DNA of 39,963 bases, taken from the NCBI GenBank assembly GCA_033557685.1, contig JAWQRN010000089.1, positions 1-39,963 on the forward strand, in the 5' to 3' direction. Of this stretch, positions 11,991 through 25,100 are shown piece by piece. This stretch comes from Sperchopsis tessellata. Taxonomy: Eukaryota > Arthropoda > Insecta > Coleoptera > Hydrophilidae. Positions within the stretch are counted from its first letter, which is position 1; every line of letters begins with the position of its first letter. A program made the translations under genes and the position numbers. The notes under the pieces were generated by a model that saw nothing but the letters and a program-made list of their open reading frames with translations, searched no databases and was not told the DNA's origin.

Positions 11991-13410
11991 TATTTATTAC
12001 GCGATTTTTAACGTTGCGCTATCCAAATTTATAAAAGGGTGATATAAATCAAGTCTTTGTGTGTGTCTAAAGAACACAGTAGTGAGTTTTTTTGATGCTA
12101 CACAAGTCAGTTTGGTTTACAAGTAAGCCCTGCAGATCAGAGAAATTCTTCCTCTCTTTCCTCATCGTATTCATGATTTGCACCATTACTAGTTTTACAT
12201 TTTCATTGCTCATTTTAACAGTTTTTGAATATTTAATTTGCTAATACTTTAATTTTATGAAATTGATCATTATACGAGGTCCGTTGCAGAAAGCAATAAT
12301 ATAATGGTAATGGAATTTGTATAGAAGTAATTATATACTATGTATGTACTCTTTGGACAAAGCCCTTCCTTAGACAACTGAAAAAATAAGTATAAATGGT
12401 ATCAAGGAAATGTTTTCCTATTATATGACGTCATCGTTTCTGTATCTACCTTCAAAACAGAAATGTTAAATATGTTCGCAAATACATTTCTTCATTATTT
12501 ATAATCTTTGAAGATTAACAAACCAAAATTGTGGTGTTAAGTGCAAAACATCCAAGAGTTAACTTACCTTACCATTTTTAAGCAATCGTCTAAGAAGTTT
12601 ATGAGATTGTCTTTATAATAAGAGATATAAATTTACATTGCAACATGCCTCATTTTTACGAAAGTAGGACTCAAAAATCATGTTCACCCATGCAAATATC
12701 TTTTCTGTCTGGGTATTAAGGTTTTTAAATTTGTAAGGCATGGGTAGAAGTACTGTGATACTTACTTATTAAATGTTTCTTATTAGTGTTTGATGATAAA
12801 TAAATACCATATATCTATATGCTTTTATTCAAGACTAAAATGAATAAACACATAAGAACAAAACATAGAAAAATGTTCATGAACAATTAACAATTTAGGT
12901 AACTTAAATATAACAATATTTAAAACGCATGTCACGTAAGATTTAATGTTTTATAAATATAATAATACGAGTAAACCTACCATTTAATAACTTACTATAA
13001 AGAGTAGAAAGACAAAATTCTTAGATATTGACAATACTTTTAGCAATATTTTGCTAAAACCAAACATTTCAGATAAGAAAATTGCTAAATATTTCAGAGT
13101 ACATGATGGAATGAAAGGTGACATGATCAAAAAATGTATTCTGTAACTGTAATGTGCAGGCAGAAGGTTGGGTTGGTTTAAAGTTTGAGATTTGTTTAAA
13201 CAACTGTATCAAATTTCAAATCTGATATAATTTGAAATACTTTACAGTGGTATATTTTTAGCTTTTCACTAAATTATACCGCCGGGATGAGCATTTTAAT
13301 GCAAAAGGTGAATTTCTACAAATATTATCTACAAAATGTGATCTCTTAATAAGTCGTTTGCATAACTTATATTTTAATACTGTTACTGTAAAACCTGGCA
13401 TATACTTGGG
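11991..13410. other. AT-rich stretch without recognisable features
   Basis: No gene or clear repeat is visible. Short A/T-rich frames only. Confidence 0.5.
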
Positions 13411-13412
13411 TA

Positions 13413-13875
13413 TACCGAATTTGCGCACCCGTGAATTTGCCCACCCTTATTTTAAAAGTATAATTTTGGATTTTATGCATATGGTATGGTTTAACAAGTT
13501 TTCTACCTTCATACAAAAGACATTTTATACCTAAAATTCACACTTTCTTGATAAAAGGGTGAGCATGCTAATTGCGGGTTTTTCCAAGGCTACGGAAGTA
13601 ATAAATCTGGTCTATTGAATCTAACGCCACTGGTTATGGGATGTTTGTGGTTCTAGTAATAGTGTTGCACAGTTTAAGATTCTTTTATAATAATATTATA
13701 CATAATATTATTAAAATCACAATAAAATTTTGATAAAACGTATCTACTTTATTCTCAATCATACTAGAATATAAACTTTTTTCAAAACTAAAAAAATTCG
13801 CATATTTTACGCACCCTGATTTTTCAGCGATCAAATAGCGAAAATGGTGCGCAAATTACGCGAGCAAATACGGTA
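13413..13875. mobile_element. Non-autonomous DNA transposon (MITE), TA target duplication
   Basis: The left end TACCGAATTTGCGCACCCGT and the inverted right end TACCGTATTTGCTCGCGTAA form imperfect terminal repeats; both go on to AATTTGC(C/G)CACC. Each end is flanked by TA (13411-13412, 13876-13877). The 463-bp interior is AT-rich with no coding frame and holds a further GGGTGAGCATGCTAATTGCG patch related to the ends. The ends and the TA duplication fit the Tc1/mariner/pogo superfamily, but the family is not identified. Confidence 0.7.
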
Positions 13876-14429
13876 TATGTTCTAAGTAAAAGAATTTTCT
13901 TAGAATTATATGGTAGTTGTAATACTATTCTATTTGCTGCAAATACTTGTCACTTACAAATAAATTAAATTAAAAAACAAATTATTAAACAGTAAATTTA
14001 AACAAATCTGTATTCATAAAAGTATTCCTCTTAAAATGTTTGTATATCTGCGAAGCGAGCAAGCAAACAATGGAAGGATAAGATTGAGTTTGAGAATATA
14101 TTATTGACTACCACTGCTTATAATTTATGTTAGTGAAATTTTGGAGCAACAAAAACACTTCATGGGTGTAGCATAAATATGCTGTAAAATAATGAGTGAT
14201 ATAATACAAGGATTAAAGTAGAAAGAGCTATATAACAGATTGGCAGAGGTAAGGGTAGGTCTAAGTTAAATGGATAGTGTTGGTAATATTAATAATAAAC
14301 CAGTTAGAAGTAGAAGATGTACAAGAGACAAGGACTTGTAAGAAACTATAGAGCTTTAAGAGGATGACAAGGGATTAAAATAAGGAGTGTAGCTATGTTA
14401 ATAAAGCACAAGAAGTTATTTTAATCGCC

Positions 14430-14570
14430 ACAACATACAGTGCTGTTAAACCAGTTAACCGGTAATTTTTCTGTGTTGTCGGTTAACCGACGCATTTTAA
14501 CTGGTCAAAAATTACCTGTTTAAAATTGATTAGACTGGTAAAAAATTGCCTGTTAAAACCCATATCTAGT
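14430..14570. mobile_element. Possible hAT-like end with repeated TTAACCGG motif
   Basis: CAGTGCTGTTAAACCAGTTA at 14439, followed by ACCGGTAATTTTT and GGTTAACCGACG and a twice repeated 'ctggt(c/a)aaaaattaccTGTT' pattern, looks like the start of a hAT-type element (CAGTGxTG ends). No far end or target duplication was located, and the segment might equally be a local inverted repeat. Confidence 0.3.
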
Positions 14571-15629
14571 CATAATCTGTGATTGGAGAGAAATCTGACA
14601 GCGATTAAGAACCATACTATAATTACTTGTAATGTGCAATTTTAACGATCCACGGTTTTTGAGCTAGCATTGTTTTCCATCGGTCACAGTTTTTGAAAAG
14701 GCACATTATGAAACGTGTTAGGAATGGAGGTTGACACAACAATTAGAAGAAATATTTAAAATTTATTCTTAACTTGTTTGTCAGTATATAAACTTTCATC
14801 ATTTCTATTAGAAATATTTGTTTACTTTATTATTATATTTTAATGATAACATTAAGAATTGAATATCAGATTCTCATAGCACAAATATGTAAGATGAACA
14901 AATAGTATGCTGAATTTTTCGTTTTTACCTTGATAAATAAATGTGTATATATATATTTTTTTATGTGAAGATCATATTATTTTTATTTAAATAAAAATAT
15001 CTTTCAACTTGGTACAAATACATCGTTCACGATTAGTTTTTATAAAAAGGTGATTCCAGGAGAAATCTGTGTGAAGCCTCTGGATATTGTAGATCCACTG
15101 TTGCAAGAAATAGTATAACCAATTTTATTTCAACAATAAATAAGATATTCATGATTTAAGTTAATATCCTTCATTTTAAGTTTTGTTTATGCAACAGCAT
15201 TTAATACCTTAATCAATTAGAGTCCTCAGAAATCTCACAAGCAAATACTTCTCTTTGTTTGTATCAATTTATATTGTTGGTAAAATAAAAACTAATAAGT
15301 TATCAATTCAGATCTAACTTTGTTAGTAAATTTTCATAATAGCAAAATTATGAATAATTTTTTTATAAGAAATGAACTAAAAAATTCTTCCCATACCAAA
15401 TCTATAAATTATATAATTTAAAAAATTTCATTAATTTCAATAGGAATAAAAAAAATAAATCTTGCATAAATGTGTTTGACAATCTACATATTTTAAAACA
15501 AACCATTATACCTGAAGAACTAATGTCTGAAAAATGATATCACAAACGGAAAATTTTGTAGGCCACATAAAATGTTGCTATAAGGACTTATCTGCAAATA
15601 ACAGAGAACAAAAATTAACAACAGAACAT
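14571..15629. other. 3' flank and possible 3' UTR of sol
   Basis: AT-rich DNA downstream of the sol stop codon on the minus strand. The stretch from 15629 down to about 15100 may be untranslated region. No other feature is seen. Confidence 0.4.
15124..15129 (-). terminator. Candidate polyadenylation signal for sol
   Basis: TTTATT on the plus strand reads AATAAA on the minus strand, about 500 bases past the sol stop codon. It is the first exact AATAAA I found downstream in the direction of transcription. In AT-rich DNA such hexamers are common by chance, so this is only a candidate 3' end. Confidence 0.3.
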
Positions 15630-16107
15630 TTATGTGATGAGACGGGGGCTATGTAAACCATTAGTCTTATAATCTATTTCAGGGTTATGACCGTAGCCTG
15701 GAGGGCCCCAGTCGTGCAGGCATTCGGAATTGGCAAGTCTATGGGTGAGACGATGTGCGATTGAAAAGCCACCACTGCCTTCTAATTGAGTAAGAACTAT
15801 TATTACTTGTCTGTGTAGTGGAGGTACAGAATCTATAACTAATAATGTACCACGTGTAGACACTACATTGTAACTCTCTTGACAATCACACTTGACATGA
15901 ATCCATTTGTTTTCATGTCGATTTTCAACCATTACGACTAGGCCAGCCCAGCCTTTAGTTAAATAATATGCTGTCATTCCTTCTCTACCCTCATGACGAG
16001 AGCCTCGTGCTAGAGTTAGTGATATTATTGAATCAGCCAAGATGAAATCTGGAGGACTCTGATGTTCTGCTAATACTTCCTTGGAGCTATGAATTGCTAA
16101 CACATAC
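15630..16107 (-). CDS. sol: sol exon G: last coding exon with stop codon
   Basis: Acceptor ATTTTTCAG lies directly before a G that completes Lys500; the join reads VYPK-YVLAIHSSKEV. The exon encodes residues 501-658 and ends in TAA at 15630-15632. Conserved-looking parts are LADSIISLTLARGSRHEGRE, then WAGLVVMVENRHENKWIHVK, and near the end CLHDWGPPGYGHNPEID. The exon is isolated by a 7.7-kb intron and forms the far C-terminus of the SOL region. The GTG at 16101-16103 is not a start. Confidence 0.94.
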
Positions 16108-19100
16108 CTGAAAAATATTTTTATGAATTATAACAAATCGTTTTATATTTGTTGAGATAAAAATAATATGTACATCAATATTAAACCTTGAAAATTATTA
16201 ATTCTTAAAATAAAGCTTTTTTTAATGTAATTCTTAAAACTCAGCCAAACTTGACACTTTGATATTTGCTAATACCTATAATAAACAATGAATTTATTAT
16301 ATCAACATGCACTTATTTATCTCATATCAATGTAAATTGTAATCTATTATCTTTGTTAAAATTGATATTCAGTCCTGACCTAAATGGGTTTTGCATACAA
16401 AATAATTTTTTTTAGCGAATTAAATGACTAGTAGTGTCAATACTTTATTCCTCAATGAAAAGTATAGAGAAATTGCTGAGCCAAAATTTAGAGATTAAGA
16501 AGGTGTTTTAAAATTTTAAACCAAGCTTTGCAACAAATGCATATGTTTTTCAACAATATTTCCCTAATTTTTCATAATACGGATGTATAGAGTTCATGCT
16601 AAAGTAGTTGCCGTTTATTTGTAAATAAATCACTTTAATATTTTAAAAGAAACAATATTTATTTAATAAATTACATAATTTCCCTAGTTAGCTATAACCT
16701 TCTCCCACCTTTTAACTACTTTATTTATCCCATTCCTATAAAAATGTTCAGGTTTTAGGGCGAAAAACTCCACACAGTTAAAAAAATAAATGGTAATTTC
16801 TAGGTGCCAAGTCTGGAGAGGAAGGGGAGTGTTGCAAAACTTCCTATTTCAAGTCAGTTAATTTTTTTTGTGTGGCGAATGCCACGTGTGGTTAAGCATT
16901 ATCATGGTGAAAAATAATGCCCTTTCTATTCACTAAATGTAGTTCTTTGTCGCCTGGTTTAGACTGTGAAATTGTTTACAGTACATAATGGTGTTTATTG
17001 TCTCATTTGATTATAAAAGTTAATAATACACTATAGCCTTGATATTCCACCTTTTTCTGGTGCGATCATGCTTTGTAAGCAGACCAGTGTCATTTTCATG
17101 TACCAATATTGTACACAACCCACTTTTCATCAACCGTCAAAATCTGATCTTAGAATCGTTCCCAGTTTTATCTAACGAGAAACGATCCGCAGTTTATCAA
17201 CCTATACAATAAATTCTTCTGTGACAAATCAAGTGGAACCGAAAAGCAGAGCTTTGAAACCATTTTCAGTTTATGGAGATGTCTTATAATGTTTCATTGG
17301 TCAATATTCAACCTTTCTGTAAGTTTTCTTGAGGTCATTCGAGTGTCCATTCCGTCCAGTGTGAGGTTCGTTTTTCAGGAATAAAATCCCTGAATGAAAC
17401 TTATTAACCACAACGACATATCTGAGTTTTTAAAACACCACTATATACTCAACAGATAATTTTAGTCACGGTTGTTGCGTTATTTCCTCTTTTAAAATCA
17501 AAATTAAAAGAAAGTTAGCCAAATCCCTTTTATAAGCAATGAAAAACAATAGGTTTCAAGACAAAGAACAACCATTTACACCATCTGTAAATAAGTACAG
17601 TTAAAAAGGTAAAAACTTCCACATCAACCCAATAATAGTAGTTTACATTTTAAGTAAACAGGTAAAAAATGATGCATAACAGGAGCAGAATAATTTACGA
17701 GATGAAACAATAAGGTGTTCTTCTTCATATACTATTTTTGAAAAGAATTTTTTGCATGACATGGTATGCAGTACAAAATTACAAACTTTCAGTGGATGTT
17801 AATTACGGTTAAATGTAAATTTTTTATCCATTTTACTATCTAGCATAACTTTATGGAAGTAATGAAATTTGATACTTGTATTCCTAGTAATAGAAATTTA
17901 GCGTAGTATATAACAATAATGATATTGCAAATTGTTCCACAATTAAAAAAAAAATATGGACAAAACATTAAAACCTACTTGTACTTGCTAACAAATAATT
18001 CAGAGCTCAAATGTTAGTTGAATTTATTTAGATGCCATATTACTAAGTCATCGAACTTTTTAAATAACCGTCATTAGTTCATTTCATTCATTTTATATAC
18101 ATGGATTTAAGTTTTAGTTATGAATGTAATGTTTTTTAATAATACTAGATAAAATATTTTACTGGTAATACATTTTGTTGCTTTTCTTTATTTTTTATAA
18201 GAGCGATTAATCATTTATTTTGATAACAAAAGATTTCTATCATACGAAAGTTAGTTAACTAGTGAAGTTAAAATAGTTCCTAGTAGGTATATGTTTAGGT
18301 GAAAAAAAAAACAATCTGGGAAGATTTGCCTTAACTATTAATAATATAGGTTGCACTTTCTAAATGCAATTTATAGTTACTGAGTAATTACCACATAAAT
18401 ACTGCAGAATGTTGTTTGTTATAAACTTGCATACAGACACCAAGGCCCATAGGCGTGCCGACATATATACATATTTCCTTTGCACAACATTTAAGAAGTA
18501 CAAATTTGTTTTTACAACAAATGGAAATAGTGTTGCTAAAAATATTTAAACACAACAAATCATCCTTCAATTTATTCTGGGTAGTTTCTTATAAACAAAT
18601 TATCAAACAACAATGGTAGAATACTCAATTCTGGTAACTACTTTTTGATGTTTTATGTCAATTTATCACATACTAAATTGTCGATATAAATAAGTGGCGA
18701 AAAAAAGTGCCAGCTATCGTATCATATTCGAAGATAAGCTTTTCTGCTTATCAGATAACTGATAAACGCAAATTAGTCAAATGGTACATTTGCAGAAGTC
18801 CATTTAATTTTTAGATTATTGCTACTATGCCTATAACATAACCAGCAGATTCACCTTTATTTGCCATTGGAACCCTGTAACTAAGTTTGTCATTGATAGT
18901 TTTCATTCGTACATATATTAAAATATTAAGAGTTAAAGAGTAAACTATTATTTTATTAATAATTATATGGATTATCTAGAAATAGAATTCAGAAAATAGT
19001 TAAGCAAAAGCGCATTAAAGAAATAAACACAAAAAATAGAGACTTTCGTGAGACATTTGCGTAGGATTAAATACCAACTAATTTTATTAAGTATGTTCTA

Positions 19101-22100
19101 CAAATATACTATATGTACTATAAATATTTTTTTGATGGTTTATAAAAGTATGAATGAATATAAGTGTTTACTTAATGAATTAAACTAAACACTTAATAAT
19201 GAAGAAAATTAAACACCTCAAGAATCATCATATGTAAAATAAGCTGCAAGTATCTTAAAGTGTGAAGCTGAATTGCCCGATTAATTTAAATTCGTACATC
19301 AAGATTTTTGGGTATTGAAAGAGATTTTACTTTCGATCAAATACAAAACTTGTTATTTTAGGGTCTAAGTCCACCATTACACTGAGTGGCATATTCAACT
19401 GTTTAATCATACTTAAAATCTAAAATTCATTAGTGTTAATTTTTAGTTCGATTAGACATGGTATACAGAATAGTTATTTGCATGCTGAGGGTTAGATTCT
19501 AAGTAGTCTACATCGATAGTAATGTAATTTTCTGTACATACTTAAGAAATAATATGTCAGTAAGATTTGAAGAAACCTGGTAATACATTCAAATGTACAT
19601 CCTGTGGTAGGGACAGTGAAGGTCCCTCAGCTTATTTGTATTTCCCTACCGAAAAGTGGAGTTTTTTTTAAATTTAAACTTTTTACCTGAACACCAGCTT
19701 TTTGCAATACATTTTATAGCATAAAAAAACCATTTTGTGTTGTTTTTAAGGCATTTCAAACATATTTAAACACAAAAAACCTGTTTAACATGGTGTTTTG
19801 TTTAATATTAAAAAAACATGTATTTATGTACCCTATTATACAGCAAAATGAGCATCGTTAGTCATGTATCATGCCGTTTTTGGGTTTATCTCATAGTGAT
19901 TAAGAACTGCAAATGTGACGGTTTATTTCCAAGGCATTTTGTACTATTTGGCCATGCATCTGGTGCTTTACTCATACCATAATTTAAAAATTGAAATATA
20001 TTAGCCTCATAAAATAAATTCAAGATAAAATTACATTGCAGCAGAAATTTGTTCCAAAATAGATCACGTTTGTTTGACAGACAGTAGCCAAGCAACAAGT
20101 CGTTACAAAATATGGGTTGCGTATTATACACATGAATTTCTGTTATACTTGAATCTTACATGCGCATTATACACAAGTCCACATGATATTCGACATGTTG
20201 CAGTAATCATATTAACAATTGGAGATAGTTTATGAACAGCACTGTCAAAATAAATGTCGATTATACAGTATTTTTAAGTTATATTTTCTAGTCGTCTCTA
20301 GGCTAATAAACTTGGGTTTCGGGTTCGAGACACAGACGCGGTCTAGGTAAATGAACACCCTGTGCAAGTTGAAGAACCCAATTCCATGTGGAACACTGGA
20401 TGCAGCAAAATTCCCAGGTATGTAAGCCTAATCCCTGGCATTGTAGATTGGCCATACCAGTGGAAATAGGCCGACGTTAAATAAACACACAAACAGGTTA
20501 CACATTTCTATTTTACCGTAAGAGCGTGGAACAGTAGAAACGCCCATGTAAATTTATATACTGCGACTTCCATCACAACTCGATTCATATTTTGATTTGC
20601 TATATGAAACTTTCTATATATATAAATTAAACCTTTCTTGATGAATCCATAGAAGCAGATTTTTAGAATTCGTTACATTTTTTGAGAAAAAAAATAGTTT
20701 CGAGGACATCTTATGAACATTCTTTGTACACCCATAAAATTAAAAGCAAAAAATTTTAATTCTGCTTCCGATTTATCATAAACAAGGTGGTAGATTAAAG
20801 ATCTGTTAGAAGTTTTTAATGAAATTTTGAGGGAAAAGCCACTGGAATGGATGTTACAATTTCCCGTATCTTTGCCATGTATATAAAAGTAAGTATAGAA
20901 GAAATCTACCACAATTTCAGTTCAACATAAATTTAATAGGATGGCGCCATGTTTGAGAATAAGCAAACAGTCAGAATTTAAGTAATGATTGATTTTTCTA
21001 AATAATTTAAATGACAATTTCATTATCGTCATCTATAAAGCTAGAAAGAATCGCACAATGTTCATTCCTCCGAGCTTGCTCTGTGAATTCCTTATCTAAA
21101 ATTAGTTGCAAGCGACCCCCGCCGGGGATTTTTGTGCAGCACTTAAATTGCGAAAAGTTTCTATGCCCATTTTTCAGAAAACAAAATGTCCAGGCCCTTG
21201 GTAAGTACACATAGTAATGGTGAACATGTTTATGTTTGTCTGCATTTAGAGGTCTCCCATGAACATTATTTGACCACTTTTTAGATCATACTAGTAAAAA
21301 CAAATATATGAAATATGATTAATTTATACCTTAAAATTTTAAATAATTGATGACTTAATAGTAGTTTATTATTTTTATTATATTAACTAAAGTACTTATT
21401 TACTATGCAAAATTAGCACACATACATAGTGGCAATGAAATTAGATCCATTATGTTCTATAGTTTGAAATTCAGGGGAGCAAACTGTTTAATGTGGAATC
21501 AGCATTTAGTTTTAAATATGTTTATAATATATATTTTTATCAAGAAAAATATTACTAACATGTTTATTAAACAATACACTATTTGGAAATCTAAAACACC
21601 AGCTTGGTCCTATTAAAAAAAAAAACATTTGAAATGAAGTGATTAGTGTATGCTACATTTTTGACATTATAATAGAAAACAAATATTTCATGGCAAAAAC
21701 ATTCCGTTTGAGTGTTATCTGATAAATTGATGTTTTTCTTAATTTCATATAAAAAAATGGAGAAACTATCATTCATATATTTTAGCTAGAATTCAGAAAA
21801 CAATACATGCTTTTAGTCGAATTTTACACATAATTATTAGCCAAACACATGGAATGGTAAAGAAAATGTCTCGCTAAAAAAATAAAACTATACCATATAT
21901 TTGCAATATAAACAAGACCATAATTAAACATCGACATACCAAATTATCCACAAAACCCACAATTATTTCTGCCATCCAATTTCTAATGCAAAATTAATAC
22001 AAATATGTTAGTTACAATACTATTGCCAGTGTTTTATTGGTGTATATTTCTAGGTATCCTAATTTGTCTTATAAACAACCTCAACACCAATGATAAGGTT

Positions 22101-25100
22101 TCATATTATAATTCATTAATTCTTGTAAATATTACATAATTTACAAATTGTTAATAAGTTTTTGATGGCAGATTTAATAAACTTTGAACGTTTACGTCAC
22201 TTTTTGACCTTTGGAAAGATAGCTTTGTGATATAGGCATATTAACAAAATTACGACTAAGACGGTTCTGAATCACATAAACATAATATACATGTTGTACA
22301 ACCGGATGTACAGTTGAACAAAATAAAAAAATATGCTTTCCTCTTAATATACTAAATGGGCCATCTATTATCAATCTCTGAATATATTTCTTTTTTGCTA
22401 TCAACTCTGTCCTTAATATATATCTCATTTCAATTAGATTTGACGAAAAATTAAGGTTCACTTTATATATTACAAGTGCTTTTTGACCAATCTTTATTTT
22501 ATCAGAAATCCTGGAGTGTATCAGGTTTTGCACTTTTCCTTCTCATGTAAATTTCTACCTCGTTTGTTAGTATTTAAACAAAAATATAAGAAATATAATA
22601 TCATTTTTCTTAATTGAAGAAAATTTATTCGAAATGCACTTGCGGCATTCAAATAACAGTCATTAACGATTTCTATTATTACAGAACCGAGCAAAAAACC
22701 ACTTAAGATTATAAAAATATTAAAGTATACACCCATACAAAATCACTTTTGTGAGAAATCACTTTAACACTTCATTTAGCCAGTAGCTGCGGCATGAACT
22801 TAGAATTTATGAAAAAAAAAATACCCTAAAAAATGTTATATAAATGTCATAAAATTACAATGCAAATACAAAAGATTAAATGGAAAAATCATTAATATGT
22901 AGTTTATATATTATCTTTCTACAAAACTAATTAATATTACTTGAATTTGCATCAATTAGATAAACTATCATGAAAACACGTTAAGTAACAATTCTGAAGC
23001 AATATATCAATAAGGTTTTGGTAAGAAGTAAATATGAATATAACAATGAATGTTCAATATAGAATAAGGAAGACAATACTTGAAACACAAGAGCATAAAG
23101 AACTCAAAAAACAAATGGCAATTGAAAAAATTAAAATTTAAGAAAATTTAAAACTCTGATGACATATGATAGTAAACCATCCATTCTCCACGCCTTAAGG
23201 TATTATTTATAAAGCTCAAAATTCCAAAAATTTACAAAAATCATTATTTGACAAGGTACCAAAGTTTCGAGTTAAAAAACAATATTATAAATAAACTATA
23301 AAAATCTAAGGTTTCATTAACTTTATTAAACTATCAAGAAATATTTATAGGTTTGTTTCATTTTCTGTTGTAATATTTAATTATTAAATTTCTTTCTTGA
23401 AGGTACATACTCTAATTGAAATATTTATTAACTTAATTGCATTTCATCAAGTATAAAAAATTGATTCAAATCACAAGGGAAGGTTTAGCGTATTAAAAAT
23501 ATCCATTAATAGTAGCAGAACCAAAACACACTTACTGTTATTAGAAGAAATAATAGTCTTGGTCTAAAAATAAGTTTTATTTTAAGACTTTTACTTCTTA
23601 TACTTTAAATTTGGTTCAATAGAACAATCTTCCAATTAATTTAGAGTTATTGTTAACACAGCGTTAATTTTATTTTTGAATATAATTTGCAAAATAAATT
23701 CTTTGATGGACACATAAGATTATAAAACTAAAAATATTGCCCAACTATTTTAGAATTTGAACTTGATATGTCTAGATTATATATTAATAACTTGGTCTTC
23801 AAAAATGTTTTAACAAAATAAAAACAAGTTTACTAATACTTACTTTGGATATACATTAGAGTCCTCTAACCCTGTGGACCAATGGTTAAAAGCAAGAGGT
23901 ACAACAATGTACTCCCCTGGTTCTAACATTTTGTTGCATCCTACAAATCCTCTAACTTGTCTTTTACTATGCTCTACAAGAGTACCGATATTAGGAGTAT
24001 TTGAAGTATTTCGAGCCTTGAAAATCACAATGCATAAATCTAATTGAGATCTCTGTGATTTTTCAGACTTTCGTTGACCCTCCTAAAATTATTTAATACA
24101 ATAATTCATAGATAACGTATATCATAAATTATATTACCTGAAAAAGTGTAAAGTCTACCTCAGTAGCTTCTAGAACAGTTAGTAAAACAGAAGATAGATA
24201 TTCTTTGGATGCTAAGGGAGGAAGTGTTCCTGACAGTCTAACTTCTTTCCAGCCAGTTCTAGCTTTACAAATATCAATGCAATCGAAATATTTGAGAACA
24301 TCATTGAACGACATCCAAAATTGTCCTTCTTGTGGACCATTTGGCATAAGTTCATATCTCAGTTCCTCAGTCCAAACTTCTGAATCATCTGACCAATCAC
24401 CATTCCAAACAAAGTGACCTAAATTAAAGAAATATGTTAAGTTGAATACCGATTGTTCTTTTATATTAAAGAACAATTTACCCCAAGGATTTCGCAACTG
24501 TAACAAACGATGTTCATCTACATCACGAACATCTAGCAGTGAATAAGCATGCCTTGGTCGTAAGCCTTTCCTGTGGTATTCAGTTTCATCTACCTTCATA
24601 TTTCCTCCACCACATGAAGCACCCATTAAAAATAGTGCTTGACGTGATGAAAGCAACCTAAACAAATAAGTTTATAATAATATTGTAAATTGTAGTATAT
24701 GAAGTCAAACATAGCCTAATCTCAACTAAGAAATTGATTGAAATTGTAGTGTATTATTTAACTTACTGCGCCCATATAAGATCGATATCTAACTCTTCTT
24801 CAGTGGGCGGCTGTTGCTGAGGCTGTGAAGGAATTTGAAGCGGAATACTTTCACAGGGAGCTCCTGTTAAGGTAGCCAATCCTTCGATAGCACGGCCTGA
24901 CACGAGAGCTTCGTAGCAACCATGAATTTTTGCAACAGCTTTCTCAATTAATGGTACCCATAACTGTTTTCTTTTAGCCTGAAACAAAACAGGTTTAAAT
25001 ATGGAATTTGAATGCAACAGAAAAATAAAGAAACAAACATAAGATATATAATATAAGTATAATATTTATATAATGTAGGTTCAGAGAGCAATAATGATTA

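Noticed and set aside
24205..24417. 70-codon plus-strand frame
   Set aside because: Shadow of sol exon E on the other strand.
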